DNA of 64,000 nt from Vibrio sp. D404a. Lineage in GTDB: Bacteria > Pseudomonadota > Gammaproteobacteria > Enterobacterales > Vibrionaceae. The notes under the pieces are model-generated. The model was not told where the DNA came from. It saw nothing but the letters and a program-made list of their open reading frames with translations, and did no database searches. Where the stretch lies: assembly GCF_030248535.1 (NCBI RefSeq), contig NZ_JAHGAJ010000019.1, positions 1 through 64,000 of the forward strand. Direction: 5' to 3'. Positions 25,864 through 35,342 of the stretch are shown one piece after another. Within the stretch, counting starts at the first letter, position 1. The number at the start of each line of letters is the position of its first letter. Made by a program: the position numbers and the translations under genes.

Positions 25864-28701
25864 TCATTCGTAACTGTTCATAATGATCAGCTCTTTACCA
25901 TCAGACATGAATGTTTTGTAGCCGTCTCCTGAAACAGCTAACGCGATATGCACTAAGCTATTATAGTAGCCAGAGGCATCTGCACTGAAGCGTTCAGAAC
26001 CGTCTGGGTTATAGATCCAAAAGTCTTTAGATGCGTAATACCCATCGATAATTCCATGTACTTCATCATTCTCACCGATAGCGACACCGTTCGGGTACGC
26101 ATCAGCAGGGAGTGATTCGCTTACAGTCATTGTATCAATATCAATAACAAGAAAATCATATGGTGAACCACTTGCAGCATAGACCGTAGAGCCGTCTTTG
26201 TTGACGGCGATGGCACGCCCATTTGATCCCGTACCATGGGGAACCTCCCCAATAGTTGTAATGTTTACCGTGTTACGGTAGCTGTTGTAGCTAAGCTCAT
26301 AGCAAGCGAGAGTGTATGGTGATAACCCACTGTTAATACTACAGAAACGATCACCATATAGGTTTGCATCTAAATACCCAGTGCCATAAACATAAATAGA
26401 GTCTTCCTCTGAAGTCAGCTCATTACCTGTTTTCGGCTCATAAACTCTAGCGTGCGAAGAAAGTATTACGGGCTTACCTGAAGGCTCAACAAGGGTGAAC
26501 ATATCTGCAAGTGCATTATGTCCCTGCCATACTTTAACGAGTGATTGATTGACTAGGTCGAATACGGCAATGCTATCACCATCGATACCTGCATATAACC
26601 ACAGGCCATCTTCACTTATCTGCATATGACCGAACCGATGCGTACCACCTAGTTCAAGCCCTCCAATGTAAGCAAGGGTATGGCTGTGATAAATACTTAT
26701 TTCAGCAGACTCAGTTTCACCGTGACTCGCATAGATATACGGTCTAACAGGGTCGGCGGCTAGTTGATAGAACTCGCCAATAATTGTGCTTCTTAACTCC
26801 GGTTCGCTGCTTCCAATCCAAAGTGCGACTTTAATGCTCTCACTGTTTACTATGTTGCTTTCTTCAGCGCTAACTACTACTTCAGTCTCGTAAAGAGTGT
26901 CATTGGTTAGTCCATCTATGTTGGCACTGACCACAAGTTTATCTGAGGTAGTACCGGATGGTGTCACACTCAGCCATTCTGCAGAGGTAGTCGCAGTCCA
27001 AGCTGTATTAGGTAGGTTGTAGCTATCTAGAACGTCGATCTGCGCAGTAAGCTTCTCTTTGGTTGGGAACTTGGTGAGAGAAACCCCTCTATCCGGGATC
27101 AGTAGAGCATGACGTGAGGCCAATACATTGACGTTGATGCTTTTGGTTATTTGGTGCCCTAGGACATTCGTGCTGACTTCAATTATGCTGTTGTTTTCTC
27201 CCTCTGAGAGGTTGTCTGGAGAAATTAACTGGACATCAACTTGTTGTGCTGAGCTTGATATTTCAGCTAGAGAGTTGATATTAATACCTTCAGGTAACGT
27301 TAAGCTAACAGGGTAACTCTGCTCTCCCGTATTTAGACTGATCTCTAAGCTCTTTGTCAGTGGCTGCCAACCATCGGTAACATCAAAATCAATGTTAGAT
27401 TTACTGAATGTCAATTCTGGAAGTAAGACCTCTATAGAGGCATTGATGTCAGTTCTAGTGCCATCTAACTCATTGTTTAGACTTAATGTGGCATTATGTT
27501 GACCTAAATTTAGTTGAGTCGCATCAATCGATACAACGACAGTTTCTGGGCCGTTACCTGACGTTTTGTTAAACTTCAACCAAGCTTGATCACTAGTCAA
27601 AGACCAATCGATGTTGGAACCGGAAATTAATAATTGCTGAGTGACGGAGTTGAGTGAACCTAGCGTCGTATTATGTCTAAACTCGGTGAGGTTTGATGAC
27701 AATTTGTCGTGACGAGTTTCATCTAGAGGATACAGATCGAGACTGTCTTCAATGCCGTCGTTGTCATCGTCAGTATCGGTGTTGTTACCAATACCATCGT
27801 TATCTGTGTCTACTTGCTCGTTCGGGTTTAATGGTAAGTCATCTTTATCGTCAGAAACACCGTCATTGTCGTCATCGGAGTCTTGGTTGTTACCAATGCC
27901 ATCCCCGTCGGTATCAACTGACTCAGTATTGTCATTTGGAAACTGGTCGATGTTATCAGGTATACCATCGTTATCTGTGTCTGGAGCTGTAAAATCTGTT
28001 AATTCAATTGTCACACCTTGCTCGATACGACGAACTATACCGATGTTTTCGACAAACCAAAGCTCGACATTTGATGGGATGTTAAAGTTATAGCCATCGA
28101 TAGTCGCGTTAATGTCTAAGTCGTACTTCACATGCGTAGCTTCAAAAGTGCCGAAAGGGACGGTAATCGTCTCTGTGCCAACTACGGTACTGTCGCCATA
28201 GATCGTTACATCGCGCACACCGTATGTTGGGTTTATGTTTGCGGTACCAGAAGCAGAAAAATTCTTCTGAGCCGCAATGACGTTGTTAGAAAGAAGTTCA
28301 ATTGGTTGGTTGAAGCGAAAATCAATAGTGAAAGTACCTACACCATATACATTGACATAGGGAGAGTAAAATCCTGCCAAAGATATACTGTCTTCATTGG
28401 TAATGAAGTACTCCTTGCCACCCGTAGGGTAATTAAGTACTTGAGCCGTAGCTCCTGCTACTTGTGTTGTCGTTGCATATGTCTGCTCTGTACTATTTGA
28501 GTAGTACCATTTAGTTTCACTTGATGTGGGTAACATACTGTTTGTTGACGATGGGGCTACTGCTGTATCACCACCTCCGCCACTGCCGCCACCACCACAT
28601 GCAGCTAAGCCTAACGTACTGATAATCAAAAGCAAAAAGTGGAAAAGTTTTTTACAACTGAAACACCGTATAGCCAATGACGATGAATTGAATGTATTCA
28701 A
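25864..28701 (-). CDS. Large surface lipoprotein: thrombospondin type 3 repeats, BACON-like domains, beta-propeller
   Basis: A 945-residue lipoprotein with lipobox LAAC (Cys about 35) and a Gly-rich linker. An N-terminal domain (about 60-230) precedes an acidic calcium-binding TSP3 stretch (about 232-320) with repeated DTDNDGI and DDDNDG units. Two BACON-like Ig domains follow (DQAWLKFNKTSG; SAEWLSVTPSGT). The last 300 residues repeat a YVTN/WD-like propeller pattern. The start is TTG at 28701 with GGAG spaced 8 bp; the only nearby ATG (28713) runs into a stop at once. Probably an adhesin or polymer-binding surface protein. It lies alone between an intact tRNA-Cys and a tRNA-Cys remnant. Confidence 0.85.
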   Translation of the reverse strand: MNTFNSSSLAIRCFSCKKLFHFLLLIISTLGLAACGGGGSGGGGDTAVAPSSTNSMLPTSSETKWYYSNSTEQTYATTTQVAGATAQVLNYPTGGKEYFITNEDSISLAGFYSPYVNVYGVGTFTIDFRFNQPIELLSNNVIAAQKNFSASGTANINPTYGVRDVTIYGDSTVVGTETITVPFGTFEATHVKYDLDINATIDGYNFNIPSNVELWFVENIGIVRRIEQGVTIELTDFTAPDTDNDGIPDNIDQFPNDNTESVDTDGDGIGNNQDSDDDNDGVSDDKDDLPLNPNEQVDTDNDGIGNNTDTDDDNDGIEDSLDLYPLDETRHDKLSSNLTEFRHNTTLGSLNSVTQQLLISGSNIDWSLTSDQAWLKFNKTSGNGPETVVVSIDATQLNLGQHNATLSLNNELDGTRTDINASIEVLLPELTFSKSNIDFDVTDGWQPLTKSLEISLNTGEQSYPVSLTLPEGININSLAEISSSAQQVDVQLISPDNLSEGENNSIIEVSTNVLGHQITKSINVNVLASRHALLIPDRGVSLTKFPTKEKLTAQIDVLDSYNLPNTAWTATTSAEWLSVTPSGTTSDKLVVSANIDGLTNDTLYETEVVVSAEESNIVNSESIKVALWIGSSEPELRSTIIGEFYQLAADPVRPYIYASHGETESAEISIYHSHTLAYIGGLELGGTHRFGHMQISEDGLWLYAGIDGDSIAVFDLVNQSLVKVWQGHNALADMFTLVEPSGKPVILSSHARVYEPKTGNELTSEEDSIYVYGTGYLDANLYGDRFCSINSGLSPYTLACYELSYNSYRNTVNITTIGEVPHGTGSNGRAIAVNKDGSTVYAASGSPYDFLVIDIDTMTVSESLPADAYPNGVAIGENDEVHGIIDGYYASKDFWIYNPDGSERFSADASGYYNSLVHIALAVSGDGYKTFMSDGKELIIMNSYE

Positions 28702-28912
28702 AAGAAAATCTCCATTTTATTAATTTTCTATGATTCTATTTATTTTTTAATTAGGTAAATCACTTCAAATCAATAAATTAGAGTGATATTTCATCCCGTG
28801 ATTTGTTTGTTATGGTTCTTGTGAGGCTGGTCGCATATCGTGCAAGATAGGTCGACCTAAAACATAGTGATGAAAGTGTTATTGTTATCTACTGTGATAT
28901 GAGAAATGGATC

Positions 28913-28966
28913 ATACAGCGGATTGCAAATCCGTGGACCTCGGTTGGACTCCGGGAGGCGCCTCCA
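28913..28966 (+). pseudogene. 3' remnant of tRNA-Cys
   Basis: This matches the last 54 nt of tRNA-Cys from the anticodon arm through CCA, lacking the acceptor 5' strand and D arm. The T loop has a C-to-G change (GGTTGGACT instead of GGTTCGACT), and the sequence before it is unrelated. It cannot fold as a tRNA. It keeps the AACCAGC-type terminator of the tRNA operons (28977-28998). Confidence 0.93.
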
Positions 28967-28976
28967 AATTACATAT

Positions 28977-28998
28977 AACCAGCCTCGCGCTGGTTTTT
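28977..28998 (+). terminator. Terminator left behind the tRNA-Cys remnant
   Basis: AACCAGC-CTCGC-GCTGGTT hairpin with a T tract, homologous to the terminator at 7568-7590. Confidence 0.8.
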
Positions 28999-29073
28999 TT
29001 GTATCTGAACAATTACCCGTCCAATCCTTATTTGACGTTGTACAGGCTCATACAGAGACAAAATGACTAGAAC

Positions 29074-29104
29074 AAAAAAAGCGAACCAAACGGTTCGCTT
29101 TTTG
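29074..29104 (-). terminator. Terminator of the glyA-gcvHP operon
   Basis: AAAAAGCGAACC-AAAC-GGTTCGCTTTTT; symmetric with T runs on both strands, 20 bp after the gcvP stop on the minus strand. Confidence 0.9.
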
Positions 29105-29124
29105 ATTATTTAGACTGTACGAAA

Positions 29125-32004
29125 TTAGTCTTCGTAGTTGTCGATGCTTGGGCAAGAACAGATTAGGTTACGGTCGCCATATACGTTATCTACACGGTTC
29201 ACTGTAGGCCAGTACTTCGAGTTCTTCGTTGCTTTCGATGGGAAACAACCAAGTTCACGAGAGTAAGGGCGATCCCATTCTGCGCTAGCTAGGTCAACTT
29301 GCGTGTGCGGTGCGTTCACTAGAGGGTTGTTGTCTAGTGGCCATTCACCTGCTTTCACTGCTGCCATTTCGTGACGGATTGCGATCATCGCTTCACAGAA
29401 ACGATCTAGCTCTTCTAGGTCTTCAGACTCAGTTGGCTCTACCATTAGCGTACCTGCTACTGGGAAAGACATAGTCGGCGCGTGGAAACCGAAGTCCATT
29501 AGACGCTTAGCAATATCTTCTTCGCTGATGCCTGTCTCTTCTTTAAGTGGACGAATATCGATAATACATTCGTGCGCTACGCGGCCGTTAGTACCACGGT
29601 AAAGAACAGGGTAGTGAGGACGTAGTTTCTCCATCACATAGTTCGCGTTCAGAATCGCTACTTTGGTTGCGTCTGTTAGGCCAGATTCACCCATCATCGC
29701 GATATAAGCCCAGGAGATAGGTAGAATAGAAGCACTACCTAAATCCGCAGCAGATACCGCGTAGTCGCTACCTTGTACACCATTTTCGATGTGACCCGGA
29801 AGGAAAGGTGCTAGGTGAGATTTAACACCGATAGGACCCATACCCGGACCGCCACCACCGTGTGGGATACAGAACGTTTTGTGTAGGTTCAAGTGTGATA
29901 CGTCTGAACCGATGAAGCCAGGTGAAGTCAGACCAACTTGAGCGTTCATGTTCGCGCCGTCTAGGTAAACCTGACCGCCTGCAGCATGTACTTGTTCACA
30001 CACTTCTTTCACTTGCTCTTCGTATACGCCGTGCGTAGAAGGGTAAGTGATCATGATGCTTGATAGGTTGTCTTTGTGCTTCTCGATCTTAGCTGCTAGG
30101 TCAGTCATGTCGATGTTGCCATCTTCATCACACTTAACAACTACTACCTTCATAGAAACCATAGATGCTGTTGCAGGGTTAGTACCGTGCGCAGAGCTTG
30201 GAATCAGACAAACGTTACGGTGACCTTCACCGCGGCTTGCGTGGTAGCGTTGAATAGCGATTAGACCTGCGTATTCACCAGATGCACCAGAGTTAGGCTG
30301 TAGTGAGAAATCGTCGTAGCCTGTGATTTCACATAGCTTCTCTTTTAGATCTTTCGCTAGAGCTGTGTAACCAGCCGCTTGCTCTAGAGGTGCGAATGGG
30401 TGAATTGAACCAAACTCAGGCCATGTAACTGGAATCATCTCAGCAGCAGCGTTTAGCTTCATCGTACAGCTGCCTAGTGGGATCATGCCGTGCGTTAGTG
30501 AGAAGTCTTTGTTCTCAAGCTGTTTTAGGTAACGCATCATTTGCGTTTCGCTGTGGTGCGTGTTGAATACTGGGTGAGTTAGGAACTCTGATTCACGACG
30601 GCAGTTTTCTGGAATTGCAGCAAATTCGTTCGCAGCAATGTCAGTAGATAGTGCGTTGATGTCTTCTTTCACGTCGAAGATTGCAAATAGAGCGTTGATG
30701 TCTTCGATCGTTGTTGTTTCATCTAAGCTGATACCAATCTTACCCGGAAGCAGGCGCAGGTTGATGTCTGCAGCTTGTGCACGTGCGTACAGTGCTTCTG
30801 TCTTCTCTTCAGAGTTGATGGTGATGGTATCGAAGAAGCTGTTGTTCGTTAGCTCATAACCCGCTTTAGTCAGGCCAGCCGCTAGAATAGCTGTCATGTG
30901 GTGAGTACGACGAGCAATAGTACGTAGGCCTTCTGCACCGTGGTAAACCGCGTAGAAAGACGCCATGTTTGCTAGAAGTGCTTGAGCTGTACAGATGTTC
31001 GATGTCGCTTTCTCGCGGCGAATGTGTTGCTCACGAGTTTGCATTGCCATACGTAGCGCTTGGTTACCGTGAGTATCGATAGAAACACCGATTACACGGC
31101 CTGGCATGGTACGCTTATGCTTTTCACGAGTACCCATGAATGCAGCGTGTGGACCGCCGTAACCCATAGGAACGCCGAAACGTTGCGCTGAGCCGATTAC
31201 TACGTCAGCGCCCATTTCGCCAGCTGGCTTAAGTAGAGCAGAAGCGAGTAGGTCAGTGGCAACTGTTACTAGAGTTTTGTTTGCTTGAGCTTTGGCAATG
31301 ATGTCTGTTAGATCGCGAACTTCACCTGTTGTACCAGGGTATTGAACTAACGCACCAAATACATCTTGCTCTGGAAGTGTTTCAAGAGCACCAACCATTA
31401 CTTCAAAACCGATGTACTCAGCACGAGTTTTAACAACTTCTAGTGTTTGAGGGTGAACATCGTCTGCAACGAAGAAGACTTTGCTTTTGCTCTTACCAGC
31501 ACGCTTACACAGAGTCATGGCTTCGCCTGCCGCTGTCGCTTCATCAAGAAGAGATGCGTTTGCGATTTCCATGCCCGTCAGGTCCATGACCATTTGTTGG
31601 TAATTCAGTAGAGCTTCAAGACGACCTTGAGAGATCTCTGGTTGGTATGGCGTGTACGCTGTGTACCAGCCCGGGTTCTCTAAAACGTTACGTAAGATAA
31701 CGTTTGGAGTAAATGTGTTGTAGTAGCCTTGGCCGATGAAGGTACGTTTCACTTGGTTTAGGTTAGCGATCTCTTTAAGCGAGCTCAGCATATCCATTTC
31801 GCTCATAGGAGCATCAAGCGTCATTGGCTTTTCTAGGCGAATTTGAGCAGGAACCGTTTCGTCGATTAATGCTTCTAAGCTTGTTGCGTTAATCGCTTCA
31901 AGCATCTTTTGCTGGTCTGCCTTGTTTGGGCCGTTGTGGCGTGCAACGAACTCGTTTTGAGTACCCAAATCTTTAAGTAATTGGCTTTGAAGTAATTCAG
32001 TCAT
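29125..32004 (-). CDS. gcvP: Glycine dehydrogenase (decarboxylating), P protein
   Basis: A 959-residue single-chain P protein (E. coli 957) that decarboxylates glycine with PLP and passes the aminomethyl group to lipoyl-GcvH. N- and C-terminal homologous halves are complete. The PLP lysine is in [19 protein letters not shown] (Lys709). It is the last gene of glyA-gcvH-gcvP, 93 bp after gcvH; that gap holds a perfect hairpin. This operon lies apart from gcvT, which is 3.3 kb away on the other strand behind the regulator. Confidence 0.98.
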   Translation of the reverse strand: MTELLQSQLLKDLGTQNEFVARHNGPNKADQQKMLEAINATSLEALIDETVPAQIRLEKPMTLDAPMSEMDMLSSLKEIANLNQVKRTFIGQGYYNTFTPNVILRNVLENPGWYTAYTPYQPEISQGRLEALLNYQQMVMDLTGMEIANASLLDEATAAGEAMTLCKRAGKSKSKVFFVADDVHPQTLEVVKTRAEYIGFEVMVGALETLPEQDVFGALVQYPGTTGEVRDLTDIIAKAQANKTLVTVATDLLASALLKPAGEMGADVVIGSAQRFGVPMGYGGPHAAFMGTREKHKRTMPGRVIGVSIDTHGNQALRMAMQTREQHIRREKATSNICTAQALLANMASFYAVYHGAEGLRTIARRTHHMTAILAAGLTKAGYELTNNSFFDTITINSEEKTEALYARAQAADINLRLLPGKIGISLDETTTIEDINALFAIFDVKEDINALSTDIAANEFAAIPENCRRESEFLTHPVFNTHHSETQMMRYLKQLENKDFSLTHGMIPLGSCTMKLNAAAEMIPVTWPEFGSIHPFAPLEQAAGYTALAKDLKEKLCEITGYDDFSLQPNSGASGEYAGLIAIQRYHASRGEGHRNVCLIPSSAHGTNPATASMVSMKVVVVKCDEDGNIDMTDLAAKIEKHKDNLSSIMITYPSTHGVYEEQVKEVCEQVHAAGGQVYLDGANMNAQVGLTSPGFIGSDVSHLNLHKTFCIPHGGGGPGMGPIGVKSHLAPFLPGHIENGVQGSDYAVSAADLGSASILPISWAYIAMMGESGLTDATKVAILNANYVMEKLRPHYPVLYRGTNGRVAHECIIDIRPLKEETGISEEDIAKRLMDFGFHAPTMSFPVAGTLMVEPTESEDLEELDRFCEAMIAIRHEMAAVKAGEWPLDNNPLVNAPHTQVDLASAEWDRPYSRELGCFPSKATKNSKYWPTVNRVDNVYGDRNLICSCPSIDNYED

Positions 32005-32054
32005 GATATCGTTCTACTTTCTCTCTATAGGGACCGTGAGCAAGCCCCTAAAAT

Positions 32055-32078
32055 TAAGCTGCTCTGAAGAGCAGCTTA
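32055..32078 (-). promoter_or_regulatory. Perfect hairpin between gcvH and gcvP
   Basis: TAAGCTGCTCT-GA-AGAGCAGCTTA, an 11-bp perfect stem within the operon. On the minus strand it is followed by ATTTTAGG, too weak a T run for a clear terminator; an RNA-processing or attenuation element is likely. Confidence 0.6.
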
Positions 32079-32097
32079 TCGTACACGGGTTACCTAA

Positions 32098-32478
32098 TTA
32101 ATCTTCTTCGATAGAGTTTAGGTATTCTTCTGCATCTTTTAGGTTGTCTAGTTCAGACGCGTCAGCCATCTTCACTTTAACAATCCAACCACCTTCATAA
32201 GGTTCTTCGTTGATTAGCTCTGGGCTATCTTCAAGCTCTTCGTTGATTTCTACGATTTCACCTGTGATAGGAGCGTAGATGTCAGATGCTGCTTTTACAG
32301 ACTCTACAAGAGAGAAGCTTTCACCAGCTTCAATTTCGTCTTCTGTTTCTGGTAGGTCAACGAATACAACGTCACCTAGCATTTCTTGAGCATGCTCAGA
32401 AATACCGATAGTTACAGTACCGTCACCGTTGTCTTTTACCCACTCGTGGCTGTCTGCAAACTTAAGTGTATTGTCCAT
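32098..32478 (-). CDS. gcvH: Glycine cleavage system H protein
   Basis: A 126-residue lipoyl carrier protein. The lipoylation site is Lys62 in [10 protein letters not shown], the family motif, followed by [13 protein letters not shown]. It shuttles the aminomethyl group between GcvP, GcvT and lipoamide dehydrogenase. The ribosome site is GGAG spaced 8 bp. It lies 56 bp after glyA in the same operon. Confidence 0.98.
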   Translation of the reverse strand: MDNTLKFADSHEWVKDNGDGTVTIGISEHAQEMLGDVVFVDLPETEDEIEAGESFSLVESVKAASDIYAPITGEIVEINEELEDSPELINEEPYEGGWIVKVKMADASELDNLKDAEEYLNSIEED

Positions 32479-32534
32479 TGCTTGTTCTCCAAAAATTTAT
32501 GAGGTGTTAATTTAAAAATGAAAAAAGTGTTCTA

Positions 32535-33830
32535 TTAACGGTAAAGCGGGAAGCGCTTGCATAGCTCTTTTACTTGCTTGCGAACGCGTTGCTCAACTTC
32601 AGCGTTGCCTTCTGGGCTTTCAACAAGTCCATCAAGTACGTCGCCGATCCACTCACCGATGAGTTTGAATTCTTCAGCACCAAAACCACGACTGGTTCCA
32701 GCTGGCGTTCCTAAACGAATACCAGAGGTAATCATAGGCTTCTCTGTATCGAATGGGATGCCATTTTTGTTACATGTGATCCCTGCACGCTCTAATGCTT
32801 CTTCAGTTACGTTACCTTTCAAGCCCTTAGGACGAAGGTCAACCAACATTAGGTGCGTGTCTGTTCCGCCTGTCACGATGTCACAACCGCGAGTTTGCAA
32901 TACTTCAGCAAGAACTTTTGCGTTGTTGATCACTGAATCGATATAAGTATTAAATTCTGGACCTAGCGCCTCACCAAATGCGACTGCTTTAGCAGCAATT
33001 ACGTGCATTAGCGGGCCACCTTGAAGACCTGGGAATACCGCAGAGTTGATCTTTTTATTGATGTCTTCGTGGTTAGTTAGAATCATGCCGCCGCGTGGGC
33101 CACGCAGTGTCTTGTGTGTCGTTGTCGTAACAACGTGTGCATGAGGAAGTGGGCTAGGGTGTGCACCTGTCGCGATAAGGCCAGCGATGTGTGCCATATC
33201 GACCATCAGTAGAGCACCAACTTCGTCTGCGATTTCGCGGAACTTAGCGAAGTCGATAGTGCGAGGGATAGCACTGCCGCCAGCGATGATCATTTTAGGT
33301 TTGTGTTCTACAGCAAGCTCGCGCACTGCGTCGTAATCGATTTCAAGTGTGTCGCGGTTTACACCGTATTGAACTGCGTTGAACCATTTACCAGAAAGAG
33401 CAGGGCGTGCGCCGTGAGTTAAGTGGCCGCCTGCATCAAGAGACATGCCTAGGATTGTGTCGCCCGGCTGTAGAAGTGCCAGTTTTACTGCTCCATTTGC
33501 TTGAGCGCCAGAGTGAGGTTGAACGTTAGCGTATTCACAGTTAAACAGTTTCTTAGCGCGCTCAATGGCGATCGCTTCTACTGTATCTACGTGTTCACAA
33601 CCGCCGTAGTAACGACGACCCGGGTAACCTTCAGCGTATTTATTGGTTAGGCAAGTGCCTTGCGCCTGCATAACTGCTTTAGAAACGATGTTCTCAGAAG
33701 CAATTAGCTCGATTTGTTCGTTTTGACGTGCGTTCTCAGCTTGGATTCCAGCGAATACTGCGTCGTCAGTTGCCGATAGGTTAGTAGAGAAAAAACTGTC
33801 TAAGCTATGGTTTTGGTATGCGTTGTTCAT
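32535..33830 (-). CDS. glyA: Serine hydroxymethyltransferase
   Basis: A 431-residue PLP enzyme interconverting serine + THF and glycine + 5,10-methylene-THF. The PLP lysine is Lys240 in [13 protein letters not shown]. Other family segments are [13 protein letters not shown] and [14 protein letters not shown]. It carries an N-terminal extension of about 14 residues relative to E. coli GlyA (417). It leads the operon with gcvH and gcvP, so the enzyme is coupled to glycine cleavage and is probably the second SHMT of the genome. A PurR-like box lies 72 bp upstream. Confidence 0.97.
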   Translation of the reverse strand: MNNAYQNHSLDSFFSTNLSATDDAVFAGIQAENARQNEQIELIASENIVSKAVMQAQGTCLTNKYAEGYPGRRYYGGCEHVDTVEAIAIERAKKLFNCEYANVQPHSGAQANGAVKLALLQPGDTILGMSLDAGGHLTHGARPALSGKWFNAVQYGVNRDTLEIDYDAVRELAVEHKPKMIIAGGSAIPRTIDFAKFREIADEVGALLMVDMAHIAGLIATGAHPSPLPHAHVVTTTTHKTLRGPRGGMILTNHEDINKKINSAVFPGLQGGPLMHVIAAKAVAFGEALGPEFNTYIDSVINNAKVLAEVLQTRGCDIVTGGTDTHLMLVDLRPKGLKGNVTEEALERAGITCNKNGIPFDTEKPMITSGIRLGTPAGTSRGFGAEEFKLIGEWIGDVLDGLVESPEGNAEVEQRVRKQVKELCKRFPLYR

Positions 33831-33901
33831 TGTCGAGACCTTTCAATTAACTAATGGATATTGTTTTTATGTGTCCACTAGGTCTTGCGTTGGTTTCTGC
33901 A

Positions 33902-33917
33902 TCGTAATCGTTTGCGT
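33902..33917. promoter_or_regulatory. PurR-like box upstream of glyA
   Basis: TCGTAATCGTTTGCGT matches 13 of 16 positions of the palindrome ACGCAAACGTTTGCGT. glyA is a PurR target in E. coli, which makes the assignment plausible. Confidence 0.55.
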
Positions 33918-34116
33918 CAATATGGCGGTAAAGCCTTGAATATTGGGGCAAGCGACCAGTTGTAGGGTCAATGCAGTGCGAAATTGTTTCCCCTAAAAGT
34001 GGGGTAAAAACAGCTGCTTTAAATGTTAAATCTGTCATTTAATGCAAGCTGAAGTAGCATCTCTTCATCTAACAAGTCGATAACATAGCGCTGTTAAATT
34101 CAATTTTCAATAAAAA

Positions 34117-34130
34117 TTTCCAATAGGAAA
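34117..34130. promoter_or_regulatory. Candidate operator of the XRE-cupin regulator (glyA side)
   Basis: TTTCC-AATA-GGAAA followed by CAGA. A similar element (TTTCT-TATGT-AGAAACAGA) lies before gcvT at 35189. The shared arms and trailing CAGA suggest a common regulator, and the XRE-cupin gene lies between them. Confidence 0.45.
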
Positions 34131-34251
34131 CAGATTTTCTTGTTTTGCTACCGGGAGCACGCTTTAATTTGTTGTGTGGTCTTTAATCAACAAAGCGCTT
34201 CGTGCAACAATGAAATTCATAGACAGGATGTAGAAATAAAACGAGGGACCT

Positions 34252-34875
34252 ATGTCAGAAGACATTTACGATGAGTACCCATCTTTGACACTGGCAAAAG
34301 AGACGCCAGACCAAAATATAGAGCCGTTGAGGCTTGGCCAACGCATTAAAGATATCCGCAGTAAATTGGGTATCACTTTAGAAGAAGCGAGCCAACGAAC
34401 TGGCCTTGCTCGTTCAACGCTGAGTAAGATTGAAAATGAGCAGATTTCTCCTACCTTCCAAGCAATGCAAAAACTTGCGATGGGATTGCAGATAGATATG
34501 CCGCAACTCTTTGAGCCACCAAGGAAAAAGGTTGCGACAGGTCGTCGTGATTTAACCAAGGCAGGACAAGGAAAACCGCATCCAACACCAACCTATGAGC
34601 ATGAGCTACTAGCGACCGAATTATCTAATAAAAAGATGATGCCATTTAAGAGTCGTGTAAGGGCGAGAGCCTTCGAAGAATATAATGATTGGGTGCGTCA
34701 TGATGGTGAAGAATTCCTTATGGTGATCACGGGCGATATCATGTTCTACTCGGAGTTCTACGAGCCAATCCCAATGAGTGAAGGGGATAGCATGTACTAT
34801 GATGCCAATATGGGTCATATGCTTATCTCGACCAGTACAGAAGATGCACTGATTTTGTGGGTGACTGCAAAATAA
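34252..34875 (+). CDS. XRE-family regulator with C-terminal cupin sensor, likely for glycine metabolism
   Basis: A 207-residue regulator with a Cro/cI-type HTH (about 25-80; LGITLEEASQRTGLARSTLSKIE across it) and a cupin domain (about 125-205; GEEFLMVITGDIMFYSE). Cupin-XRE proteins usually sense a small metabolite. It sits between the divergent glyA-gcvHP operon and gcvT, the arrangement I know from Vibrio chromosome II, so control of the glycine cleavage genes is likely. Two related palindromes flank it. It is preceded by GAGGGA and followed by a strong terminator. Confidence 0.9.
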   Translation: MSEDIYDEYPSLTLAKETPDQNIEPLRLGQRIKDIRSKLGITLEEASQRTGLARSTLSKIENEQISPTFQAMQKLAMGLQIDMPQLFEPPRKKVATGRRDLTKAGQGKPHPTPTYEHELLATELSNKKMMPFKSRVRARAFEEYNDWVRHDGEEFLMVITGDIMFYSEFYEPIPMSEGDSMYYDANMGHMLISTSTEDALILWVTAK

Positions 34876-34904
34876 ATGTAAAGTTTTAAAATTTCTTATA
34901 GTGA

Positions 34905-34920
34905 AAGCAAACGTTTGCTT
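34905..34920. promoter_or_regulatory. PurR-type palindrome between regulator and gcvT
   Basis: AAGCAAACGTTTGCTT contains the exact PurR core GCAAACGTTTGC as a perfect palindrome. It lies before the terminator at 34943, so it may act on a transcript starting near here or be read as part of the gcvT control region. Confidence 0.6.
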
Positions 34921-34942
34921 CTGTCGTTAAGATCTTTCAAAT

Positions 34943-34984
34943 AGCACGATATAGATGTTAAAAGCATCAATATCGTGCTTTTTT
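34943..34984 (+). terminator. Terminator of the XRE-cupin gene
   Basis: AGCACGATAT / ATATCGTGCT stem with an inner AGATG/CATC extension and T6 tail. Confidence 0.88.
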
Positions 34985-35071
34985 GTGTCTGCAATATTTG
35001 TTTTAAAATTGTTAAATGTCACATTTTGGACTGTTTTGATCTTGTTAAGGGTGTAAAACTGATTCAGGCTT

Positions 35072-35128
35072 GTTTACTATAGTGAACACGGTTTACTCAT
35101 GTTGATTGATGTTTACTGAAGTGAATTC
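35072..35128 (+). promoter_or_regulatory. Three phased GTTTACT repeats upstream of gcvT
   Basis: GTTTACT begins at 35072, 35091 and 35111, a 19-20 bp period (two helical turns). The first and third copies extend into near-palindromes (GTTTACTATAGTGAAC; TTTACTGAAGTGAA). A regulator array 215-270 bp before gcvT is likely. Confidence 0.5.
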
Positions 35129-35170
35129 TTGGAAGGCGACCTAATGTGTCTATTTAGCTATGTTTTCTGG

Positions 35171-35203
35171 TTTTCTATAAAGAACAATTTTCTTATGTAG
35201 AAA
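35171..35203 (+). promoter_or_regulatory. Paired palindromes close to the gcvT promoter
   Basis: TTCT-ATAA-AGAA at about 35173-35184 and TTTCT-TATGT-AGAAA at 35189-35203. The second resembles the palindrome in the glyA region and is also followed by CAGA. Confidence 0.45.
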
Positions 35204-35342
35204 CAGACTGAATAGAGGCCATATCGCCATTTCCTACTTTCTTACTGTTCTCATCTTAGGTGATAGATAGAGAGCAACTCTAAATAGAGATATAAGCGGC
35301 AGCGTCGATGTTGGATACCTGCAACGCTTCATGGAGAATAAA

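Larger units (their letters stand above)
33831..34251. other. Divergent control region between glyA and the XRE-cupin regulator
   Basis: A 421-bp region without a convincing gene. It contains a PurR-like box (33902-33917), a CCCC/GGGG hairpin near 33990-34010, and the palindrome TTTCC-AATA-GGAAA (34117-34130). The 63-codon frame at 33847-34038 (minus) has no ribosome site and overlaps the PurR-like box. Confidence 0.6.

Noticed and set aside
12742..28966. Prophage or integrative element carrying the accessory blocks
   Set aside because: No integrase, transposase, phage or conjugation gene is present, although the tRNA repeats suggest recombination.
33847..34038. 63-codon minus-strand frame upstream of glyA
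   Set aside because: No ribosome site, no recognisable product, and it overlaps a PurR-like box and hairpin of the control region.
34985..35342. Glycine riboswitch upstream of gcvT
   Set aside because: The long leader suggested one, but the conserved GGAGAG / CCGAAGG / CAGG-type aptamer blocks are absent.
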